Below are positions 49,980 to 59,847 of a stretch of 64,000 bases of DNA, piece by piece. The notes beneath the pieces were generated by a model that was not told the DNA's origin, did no database searches, and worked only from the letters and a program-made list of their open reading frames with translations. The translations under genes and the position numbers were made by a program. The stretch's first letter is position 1; every line of letters begins with the position of its first letter. The stretch is from Marsupella aquatica (taxonomy: Eukaryota; Marchantiophyta): positions 23,746,001-23,810,000 of the forward strand of contig OZ316894.1 in assembly GCA_973895155.1 (NCBI GenBank). The letters run 5' to 3'.

Positions 49980-52900
49980 CTATAAACCATTTGCGTTGTG
50001 CCTCTGCAACACAAGTCTGACTTCTCCAACTGTCAAAATCGGCTGGCTACACAGGGTAGACTCCTCTACATGAAACTTGAAGACATTTATGAACACCCAG
50101 TACAAATGTTTACAGGGCATATACGGCTTGCCGCGGGAATGACGACGGAAGAAATCCTCACAGGAACAAGTAGGGAAGATGCACATTTGGACAAAGTAAG
50201 TGTTTGGCGATTGAAGGTTCTCGTGAGTCCGTATTCTGAATTGTTTCCCATAAGCAATTCCACTAATCACATCCCACTCTCCATCCAGAGTCATAGCTTC
50301 TTTTCGAGCCGACTCCATTCGTTTACTATGAGCCACAGTTAGATTAGAGCGAGGTCTAGAGTTCCTCCCATTCCTGCTACGAAGGCGCACGTTGGGCTCC
50401 GCAAAATTGATTTTCTCTGGAAATGTGTTAACATTGATTCTCAAGTCGAATGCAAATGGTGCAGTTCGAGTTCGAGAGGGCGCAGCTGTTTGGACCATAG
50501 AGACTCCCTGCGCTTGAAGGTACTCTATCTCGCCAGGCGAGAGGTTTGTTCCTTTCACAACTGGCAGGATGTCCGGCACAGGAGGAAGGCGTTCAACACC
50601 ACGACGCGGGCGGCTCTTGTAGCATGTGCTGTTTGGGCAGAACCATATCATTTCGGCAATGGGAGTTCCTCTGAAAATGCAATGTCCGCTGACAACAATG
50701 CCGACAACACCGGCAGCAGAATGGAACCCTATTTTCTTGACACGATTTCGACACTCATCTCTGTCAGAATTTCCATGCAAGGTCCCATTACACTGTGGCC
50801 CTGCCCCATATTTGGCCGTCCGTCTCAAATGCCAGCTTCCTCTTGGAACGTCCATTTCCAATGGAGCTGATTCTGTCGGCAAACGTTGAACCACAGCGGG
50901 GGCACTGCGTGGTTGTTGAGATGATGTTGTTTCCCTTGTGGCTTCAGGGGTGTTCGCAAGGGAATCGCTTTCACTTGTTGAAGTGTCACTCCCGCAGAGG
51001 TCTACTACATGATCTACTACATTGGCGGGAATGGAAGTGAACTCAATCTTGTTGAGATTCTTCCATTTGAATCCTCGAGTATTTGGGGTAGTGATGAGAA
51101 TGGTGTCATGCCGATGGGAGTCTTGTGGCGAGACAATCCCAGTTGCAAGTCCCTTCCTCTTAACCGATTTGGTGACAATATCTCCATTCAGAGGAGAATT
51201 CCTACCCAGATCAAAATCGGCAGAGTTGGAAAGAATCATGTTAGTGGCTTCTTCGAATAACTTGGGTGAACCTGCTTGGTCTGCCGAACGGAATGCCAAT
51301 TCCCAGATAGTTGGCCCCTTCCCTCTATTGAGTCCTTTCCGATATGCACCGTAACCTGCAACTTGAGATATAGCCCGATTTTGATCAACTTCGCATGCTT
51401 CGAAGAGGCCCACCATTTTTTTGGTTGCCCATGCTTTCATTGAAGCGTGCCTTGACTCAGAACCTGTACAGTTTGGAATGAGGGCACCTTCTTCTGCGCT
51501 TTTGCTCTGCAATGAAGTGGATCCAGACCAACTTTAGTCAATTTGTTTAAGCAGTGCCAGGCGCTAGCAATGTATATAATATACATTAATGTAATGTTGG
51601 TATTATCAAGTGTTCATAAGTCATGAATGTGGCAAAGTTCTCTGTACAGTTTAAAGTAGCGCCAGGCGCTAGCATTGTGTATGATGTAATAATATAATGT
51701 TGGCCAGGCGCTAGTAAAAAACATGGCAAAGTGACTATTGTAAGCATTGATAAAACTTACCACGCGAATGAAATTCCCCCACTGACGCCATCGAACGACC
51801 CACCATGATATCCAACTCTGCAACATCATCAATTTTCTTGGAACACAGTTGCCTGCTTGCCACCATAACACAATCTCCCTAGAAACTCGGTACGCAGCAA
51901 CAAATGATATATGGAGCATTTCGCAATTTCTCCCACAGTCTTAGATGTTCAGGTTGCCTACCCTCGAGTACTCCCTCTATGGAATGTCGATGGAAAGACT
52001 GGTAAAAGTGGAATGCATCGGAACGTTCACGTTTAGGGTCTGGGTGACCCCCAAAAAAGACATTGCGAACGGCAATCCATCCAGCCTAAGCATTGTCGGC
52101 CATAAAACCTTGAATGGTAACCTCATGTAACCCATTTTCCTTACAAACCTCTATCATAATTCTCCATGCCTTCTCAAAGGACTCTGTGTCTTCAGCTTTT
52201 AGTTCGCATGTGAATATTGTACAAAGAGCTCGAAAGTTGTGATCGTAAACGTGTGCGCTAAAAGTAAACCAGTCGGTTGTCACTCGCTTCATGACATCAA
52301 AACTCACCCAAGCCCCTTCCAGTCTTCCGCCAGGTTGCATCTGACGTAAAAGATCTACACCAGATCCATGACCCTTGACTGACATTTTGAATATGTGGGG
52401 ACAATCTGCTAAACAACGCTGACCCAGAAGAAGATACCTTCAGAGAAAAGAAATATTATTTGACCGTTGCATTCGAGCTAGGAAATCTAACTCACCACGA
52501 CCAGCCTGGTCCATTAGAACGCTGCGACAAAGGGACGCAAATTTCTGAGGAGTAGATAGAACCATGAGAGACTTCCAAATTTTGGTTTCTTCAATATCTA
52601 CGATGTCGTCAACGTTCTCGCAAAGAGCTTTCACAAGCGAACCAGTCGCCGAATTCAAAATCCCAGCCGGTTTTGCAAGAGGATTGGCTTCGTGATTTCT
52701 TTTTATTAAGTCCTCAGCCATCTTTTCAGCACTCCTGGAGAAAACTTTTCTACTCGGATGATTATGTTCACCTATATGTACCGCGAGCCGAGACATGTGA
52801 CTACAGGTTTCTGTATCAAGTAGGACCTGTGGATACATATAGAACAAGCGAGCAGGGCAAGAGTCCACACAAAAAGGAATCTTTTCACAGTAGTGACATA

Positions 52901-53805
52901 CTATACCACCCTCTTCAATGAGCGAACCCACCACATGCTGGCCACTAAGCTTAGGGGTACCAGCCCACGCTTTAGAATTGCATCTCTTCTTTCGCAAAAA
53001 ATATTCACAGGACTTGTTCCTGCACTCGACGAACCCAGTACAACTGACTTTACCAAACTCCCAGTGTTTTTTTGGTTGCACGTTTGCGGTCGTCGGAAAA
53101 ATCCTGGTCCAAATGTAACAATCTTTGGCACGGTCCATGTCACGAAGTCTAGATCCTTTGGACTGCATTCCCACAATGGGAGGCAATTCAAATACAATAT
53201 TTCCGTTGTACTTGTTTGGCAAACAAGGAACTTGATCATGTCGAAAGTCCCCTGCCGAGATAAATCTTGACAATTCACTATGGCCTGTGGCCTTGAGTAA
53301 GGCGTCCATTGCACTCCGCGCGGTAAACCTTCTGGACATCTCCGGAAGTGGCCACCGGTTCACTCTTAAGGCAACTAGAGCTTGGAGCTTTGTGCTTCTC
53401 AGGAGGATTGGGCGCAACTTCCTCATCTTCACTCTCAGATATTTCAACAACCTGGGGCGGAATGTCCTGAACAACCGATTGAAGAGGAGTAGGTCTGACA
53501 TGAAGCATGTAATGAAGTCCTACATTCATGTGCCAGAAACGTATTCCGTCATCCACATCAAATGCCGCAGCTGGTTCATGTCCTCCACTCGATGACTCCT
53601 CAGGAACAATCGATAGAATGTCATTGATTCTCAAATCGAATCTCCCACACAGATAGTTCTCGCTTACTTGCCTGTAAGTATCAGAAACCTGCACGGGAAC
53701 TTTGATGACTTCCCGGGTACAAGCACGTGTAATAACAATTGAGCACGACATTGTAGACGAAAGAAGTTTAGGCCAGAAGTAATTCATGCAATAGCCCAAT
53801 CCCAA
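49980..53805 (-). pseudogene. MULE-like DDE transposase with SWIM zinc finger, interrupted
   Basis: About 1,140 codons on the minus strand would encode the transposase. The N-terminal part (53751-53330) is acidic and shows a shift of frame near 53320. The next block (to 52496) carries a Cys-rich region ending H-I-G-E-H-N-H-P, like WRKY-GCM1/FLYWCH fingers of MULE proteins. An 87-bp intron (52409-52495, GTGAGT donor) leads to the RNase H-fold core: S-F-D, F-R-A-L-C-T-I-F-T-C-E-L, G-F-M-A-D-N-A, then F-H-F-Y-Q-S-F-H-R-H. A TAG at 52086-52088 falls right after M-A-D-N-A, and a frame change follows near 51915. A 254-bp intron (51507-51760) carries three palindrome copies. The last exon (51506-49980) ends in a SWIM finger (C-S-C-E-D-F-F, then C-K-H). 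MULE assignment rests on motif order plus the 10-bp duplication. Confidence 0.78.
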
Positions 53806-54677
53806 CCGTATTTCTTGTGCTTATAACACCCCTTCAAGGACCACCGGCCGTTGAAAGAGACGTTTCAATATGACATAGAACACGCACAACTTTGCGTCCG
53901 TTGAAATCATAAATGATACATTTGTCGTTTTTGCCCGTCAAGTGCGGGTGTCAGGAATATTTATTACATGAATACGACTAGATAGTAGTCTATACAAGTG
54001 CTTCCATTTCATTAGCGTAGGGCGCTACCTAAAAGCCATTGGAATAACAATGACATAATATGAAAAGTATTCTGACTAGCGCCTGGCGCTAGCATAATTA
54101 CACACGAAATATTGATGCAAATATAGTAAATTTTTACTAGCGCCAGGCGCTAGTATTGATACAATAAACTTAATCTCATAATATTAAGTAAAGTTTGGTT
54201 ACTACAGGTGAAACAGGTACATTTAGGAGTTTGTTGACAATATCTATTTCTTAAAAAGAACGTTAATCAAATTGTTCAAATGGCTAGCGCCGGGCGCTAG
54301 CATTTGTTCACCAATAAGTTCTTCAATTTGGTAGTCTCTTATTCGTTAGCGCCCGGTGCTGGCATTGCATGTTTGTCTGCAAGGTGCTGAGACAACGGTA
54401 ACTTTTAACGGTAACTAATGTTCAGCGTGATTATCACGCAAACATTTTAGCGTAGTTCACATTAATACTTATCGCAATTTCTAAGTTGTCGCTTTCCGTC
54501 ACTGATAAATTAAATTGAATCTTGTCGTTCACAATGAGTAACGTCTCTCCAACCGATTACAAAGAGGGGAATAGCGCTCATTGATCGGATATAATACGGA
54601 CGCAACTGTTAATATGGTACGAAGAACTGGTAATTAGTCGTGAGGATTCCGTTCGTACACCTTTCATCGTAAAGACG
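53806..54677. promoter_or_regulatory. Divergent intergenic region with five palindrome copies
   Basis: The transposase (minus) and ParB/methyltransferase gene (plus) start back to back, so this 0.87-kb AT-rich region must hold both promoters. Palindrome copies start at 54014, 54078, 54139, 54286 and 54348, five in 350 bp. This is the densest cluster apart from the 43-bp array. A site-binding protein here could control both genes; this is inference. Confidence 0.6.
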
Positions 54678-57600
54678 ATGGATGCAATCCCCTCCTCGTC
54701 GAGGGGGTATAGTGTGGTTGGGGATCAGGATCGTGGGTATTGCGAGTCTTCTGAGTCTTCATTCTCTGGTTCAATGTATACGCGTCGAGTAACGAGGTCC
54801 ACCGCATCGCTTGTTCCAATCTCAAGTATTTCGTTTGCCAAACTAGCGAGAAAGAAGATGGAGAATCTTGACACATTTGCGATTCAAGATGTTTCATTTT
54901 CCAAGATGGATCTTATTTCGAAACATGTCATGTCGTTTGGGAAGGATTTCAGAGGGTTTGACAAAGAGCCTCCACAAATTCCACTATGTCGATTGGTGCA
55001 TATGGAGGTTGTCCGAACTCTACAGAAAGACAGTTCTTCCATCGACAAGCTAAAAGACTCTTTCCGTAGCATGGGATACAATTCTTCGATTGGAATGAGG
55101 TTTTACGTTCAGCCTACCGATGCTGAGGGAGCGCTTCTCACCTGTACTCAAGAAACTCGTGAGAGTTGGGATCCAATATGGACATCTGAGAACGAGAAAT
55201 TCGAGGAAGAATGTGCTGCCGACCCAGATTTTCTAGTTTTGAAGGATAGAATGTTCTCAGTTTTTGACGGGAACCATAGGCTTTACTCGTGGACTCTTGT
55301 CACTCAAGAGAGTCCCGAAAACCCAAAGTACCACCCGCGTGTGCTTTGTACTGTTTTCAATGGCGACAAGGGTTCGTTGATAGAAATCAAAGCGGCTATG
55401 CACACCGTTAACCAGTAAGATACCCTTTTGTGCAGAACTTCGTGAGTCATTATGAATTGTTCATTCTTTCTAGCATAACTTTCCGAGGCCATGTTTTGCG
55501 AGCGCCCGGCGCTGCTTATATGTTCTCATTTCATTCTTTTATTTCAGGCTAGGACAAGCAGTTGTGGAACCCTCCTGGATCCTAGATGCCGATCGAATTA
55601 AGCGGATCTTGATGCACGACCTGGAGTACTATAGTAAGCTCATCGACCCTGCAAATTACAAGAAGTTTGAGCAGATCAGGGTGAAGACGCGAAAAGGATC
55701 CTGGTACACAAAGAAGATACCTCAGGAGGCTCTTTTGTACATTCTATGTCAGGATAAGATTGTCGTATTCGAACCAGTTCAAGATTGACATGGAGTCCGC
55801 TGCGGCCCTCGGTACCCCTTGGTCGGTCGAGGAGGTTTCTAGAAGGCATGCCATTATGATGAAGGAAGCAACCAAGGAATGGGTAGTTAAGACCTCGAAA
55901 ATCACTCCTTTGTTGAGTCCAGAGTTTGAGGACTTTCTATCTATGTGCACAGAGATGTATGCTGTCACTGAGAGGAATAAGCGAGAGAAGAAGCCAGATA
56001 CCGTGTTGTGTACCATGGACCGGGCCAGGCTTTTTACAGCTGTTTCGGCTCTTGACGCCAAGCTACGAAGTACTTTGCTTGTAGCACATTGCAATCCGGA
56101 GCTCCGGAGACAATTCTTCCATCCGAATAGCGTCAATGATGATCCAGTCAAACAGTGGTGTCACACTTGGATTACATGGAATAATGTAGAAGGGATTGCG
56201 GTGGGGATGTTGCAATGTGCTCTACGAGAGGTCCAACAAACCATTCCCGTGAATCGCTTACAAGATTGGGCATGTGAATCATTCGAATCTCTCATTGAAA
56301 TAGTTACGAATGATTTTAGGAAATATGGTGACTCTGTCAAGGGTAAGTTTTTTAATACAATGTGGCCCTCGAAGTATCCTGACAAAGAGGATTACTCTTT
56401 GAAGAACCAGAAGCGAGCAAAACGGTATCTCTACCGTTTTTACATCCACATGGAGGCTACCAATCCTGATTACTTCTGGGCGTATCCCGCCGCCTTCCTC
56501 AAGTGGACTGTCTTACCGGAGAGTAATTCTTTAGTTGAATTGTATTCTATGTATCCTACCGAGGGAATTTTCCCAGCAAGACCTTTGAGTGAATGGGAGA
56601 GAACCCATTGTCCATGGTACCTGGATACAGATAGATGGGACTCGCCCTTTGATCACAGAGAAAAGGATGCTTTCCATAAGCTGTCTAAGTCCCAGATCCC
56701 AGTCAACGTTGTTTCTGACATGAAGCAGGGGCTTCCGGATGATGTGGATCAATCCACAACAGAATTGCAAATAATATGCGAGACAACAATTGTTCATGTT
56801 GACCGAAGCAGGAAGCCTCGCGCCAAAGCAAAAGCAGATCTACGGCCCCAAGTGAATCAACAAGATCTGGGAAAAAACGTAAGTATAATTTGTTTCCTTT
56901 GGTTAGCGCCCGGCGCTGCTATGGCAATCAATATCTGTCACATTGTTAGCGCCCGGCGCTGCTATGGCAGTCAATATCTGTCACATTGTTAGCGCCCGGC
57001 GCTGCTATGGGAGTCCAAATCTGTTACATTGTTAGTGCCAGGCGTTGTTATGAGAGTCAACATTTTAGAAACTGAATTGGTATTTATTACTCGGAAAGAT
57101 GTATATTTAAGGCCAAGTCTTATGATAGTTTGGCCAGCGCTGGGCGTTAGCATTGTCGTTGTCTCTTTATTGACGGATATCACGTCGACATCCATTTGAA
57201 CAGGAAGAAAGTCGGACGCCGTGGTGAGCGGAGATACAAAGATAGATGCCACCCCAGAGGCTTCAGAAGCCAATACCGGAGCACCATCCGATCCAATTAC
57301 TCCCATCGACAAAGGGAAGGCGATCGCGCCGGTGGATGCTACCAGTACAAGGAAGAAGAGAAAAAGGACCATTGAAGGTGGATCTTCTTCTCGAGAAAGT
57401 GCTGCTGCTGTAGGTCTTCAACGCGAAGTCGGGGACTTCAAGAGTAGACTTTCAAGGCATTGCCTTGTTGAATCTAGCATCTCAGAATTCTACGACTCAA
57501 CGTTTAACAAAGGGGAGAAGCCTGACTGGGTGAATGGTGTAGAGAAGTGGGGAAAGGATCTCATGAAGTCTGGCTTTCGAGAGAAGGGCATTGTGCGTGG

Positions 57601-58960
57601 TGGAAAGGAGAGATCGTTTGGGGTCCACGCGGGTTTCATCTACCTTCCAACAGGACTTAAACCATCTCTGCTAGACAGAAAAGTTCCTAAATGAAATGTC
57701 CCTGACCACACTTTGTCCACATCTTTCTTTCGTGGAATGGACCCATTTTTATCTGATGACGGAATGCTGGCCATTTTACATAACGGGGAATACGATCCGA
57801 TGTCTCAGGTTATATTGGCTTGTCAAGATTCAAAGAAGTTTCATTGCATCTCGTCGCACAATGTTGTCATGTCAGTTCCAATATACGCGCCGAAGACTGA
57901 TCGATAGGTAAATTTCTCATCGTGACATCTGGTTTGCCGTTAAAAAATTGTCTACAAATGCATCCATTGACATACCTTGCTTGGGTTATATTACAGATCT
58001 TCACGCTGAGGCTGGACGTCTTCTCTCGAGTGTCTGAAAAAGGGAAGGTGCCAAAAGACTCGAGGTTTAGACCTCTGTCTGCCACCGAAGATCCCTCAAT
58101 AACAAATTTAATTGGACTTCCCTCTCTCAAAGTCGATCCAACACCTGAGATGGAATTTGCTGGAAATGCCCGATTGTCTGTTGGATTCATGCAATCTGTG
58201 ATTGAGCTCATCACTCATCCTAGGGATATTTTCATGGATTGGATAGTGGGGTCGGGCAGCTCTTTTGTAGCTAGAGACTATTCTAGGAGGTTTGTAATTG
58301 GAGTGGAGAATAGGAAAGATTTCGTTGAGACTGGTTCCAAGGTGTTCTTAGATCTACTTTCTCCAAAGGAAGTCGAAACTTTGCCATCCCCAATTCAGCC
58401 ACCCGAAAAGAAAAAGAGGGACAAGCTCCGTTCTGTACTCAATTTTGACTCTGATGATGAGTCAAGTGGTGGTACAGCAGACGAAGATGAGGATGGCACA
58501 CCTGAGGGGAAGGGTCAGGAACAATCCGCTGGCCAGAGTGACAGCGATGACTCTTCCGAGTAATGTTATGAAACTCGTAAGCTTCTTTCTCCTTTCCAGT
58601 TCCTTCATGCCTTTGTGATATCCATTCATACAATCGGTTGACGAACTTCTGTTCTCACCCAGGTCCGAATGGAATACGAGAAGACGCTTCAAACTCAGAA
58701 GAAAGGTAGCTCGTTTTGAAATTGTCACTCCGGAGAAACCATTTGTGTTACCCTCTTACGCTGAGAATGCTGCAAGAATGGAAGACAATCAGAGGACTCT
58801 TTGTTGGGAAAACAAAGGTCTCCGGCTACGAAGAGAAGTTGATAGAAAATTTGTCCGAAATCCTTATGTAGACGACATTTGTAGGAGCAAGTATGTAGAT
58901 GACGAGGCGGTCTCTACCGAGAGGTCACAGAGCTCCGAATCGGAATCGTCCGATTCTTAA
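54678..58960 (+). CDS. ParB/Srx-like domain plus N4/N6-type DNA methyltransferase-like gene, interrupted
   Basis: Five exons fit with GT-AG junctions in matching phase: 54678-55414, 55548-56878, 57212-57907, 57997-58559, 58663-58960 (about 1,200 codons). Exon 1 resembles the ParB/sulfiredoxin fold: V-R-T-L-Q-K-D then a helix at residues about 105-140, and V-F-D-G-N-H-R-L-Y-S at about 195-204, the family's G-x-H-R box. Exon 4 carries a beta-class methyltransferase signature: V-I-E-L-I-T-H-P, then D-W-I-V-G-S-G-S-S (G-S-G at 58249-58257) and R-R-F-V-I-G-V-E. S-V-P-I-Y at 57872-57886 may be a decayed catalytic S/D-P-P-Y box. Residues in between are unrecognised. The tail is acidic (D-S-D-D, S-S-E-S-E-S-S). 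Breaks: frame change at TGA 55786-55788 (ATG follows at 55790, so two genes are possible), in-frame TGA 57692-57694 and TAG 57905-57907. ParB-methylase pairs are known from phages; activity of this one is unproven. Confidence 0.72.
56903..57074. repeat. 43-bp tandem array carrying the palindrome, four copies
   Basis: Four units of exactly 43 bp start at 56903, 56946, 56989 and 57032, inside the intron 56879-57211. The first three contain exact palindromes (central base C); the fourth has decayed (AGTGCCAGGCGTT). Units share GCTATGGCAATCAATATCTG or close variants and CACATTGTTAG. Confidence 0.95.
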
Positions 58961-59376
58961 AGATTTTTTTCGGCTTACATTTTACCAGCGCCGGGCGCTG
59001 TTATCTTAATCCATTTATTTATCATATTAGATATGATTTGTTTACATTACATTGATAATAAAATGGATTAAATTCCTCATTTCCCTTACTAGCGCCGGGC
59101 GCTCCCCAAACGTCTATTTTTCTACTTGCGAATTTTGAATCCTCCGTCCGTTCCTTGGCCCCGCATATTTTGTCGCTATCGGAATAGTCGTCTCTTTCTC
59201 AACGGTCCTTTTTGCGTTGAACCTTTCTGTGATACGTTTTTTCTGATCTCCGAACCTAAACTCTCCATTGGGTCACTCTTGCAAGTTATTTCAAACACAA
59301 CCTCTCTCGAAGTCGAGTCATTTCAACACCACCGGTCTTGTCATTACCCTCGATTGCGTTTATCAGTGCCCACCAG
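58961..59376. other. Intergenic region with two exact palindromes
   Basis: It lies between the methyltransferase-like gene and the small ORF. Two exact palindrome copies (58987, 59091; central base G) sit about 100 bp apart in AT-rich DNA, at the likely promoter of the downstream ORF. Confidence 0.6.
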
Positions 59377-59847
59377 ATGGAGAAGAAGGAGATCATGTCT
59401 TTGGAGGAGATGCTTGCCTTCTTTGCTCCTTCCAGAGTTCGACCGGACGAGAGTCACTTTAGCTCCTTCGAGTCCATTCATGGTGACACATCCAGCGAGA
59501 CCTCGACCTTCCGGAATCATTTTTCTCTTCCTTATGATGAGGCGATTAGTCCTGGGGAGAGGAACTTACCTTGGATTAACGACCGGGACACTCCGCTCGC
59601 AGTGGTTGATCATTTTTTGTTTCATTCTCTCGTTCCTGCTGATGGTATTCAGCCTATTGAGCTACGAGTACAAGAGCGACTGGGATGTGTTGACTTCCTA
59701 GATACAAATGTTCCAGACCCCGGGAATCAGAGTTCAGAGTTTTGGCGCCCCTTGTCTCCTTATGTGCGTCTCAGGGGTCTAGGTTTCAAGCAAAACCACA
59801 GACGTGCTAGGGCGGGCATCGACGACGACTGCCAATTGCAGAGCTAA
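59377..59847 (+). CDS. Small third ORF of the transposon, unknown function
   Basis: A 156-codon frame starts at ATG 59377 (M-E-K-K-E-I-M-S-L-E-E-M-L-A-F-F-A-P). Composition is protein-like and acidic overall, with a basic segment near the end (F-K-Q-N-H-R-R-A-R-A). No domain is recognised. It lies downstream of two exact palindromes and upstream of five variant ones, so its promoter may be under the same control. It could be a separate accessory protein or a decayed exon of the preceding gene. Confidence 0.45.
   Translation: MEKKEIMSLEEMLAFFAPSRVRPDESHFSSFESIHGDTSSETSTFRNHFSLPYDEAISPGERNLPWINDRDTPLAVVDHFLFHSLVPADGIQPIELRVQERLGCVDFLDTNVPDPGNQSSEFWRPLSPYVRLRGLGFKQNHRRARAGIDDDCQLQS

Noticed and set aside
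50490-53270. Plus-strand ORFs across the transposase
   Set aside because: They are shadows of the minus-strand exons, which carry the DDE-type and SWIM motifs with fitting splice sites.
56903-57074. CRISPR-like array
   Set aside because: Whole 43-bp units are repeated without unique spacers, in a plant intron. It is a minisatellite.
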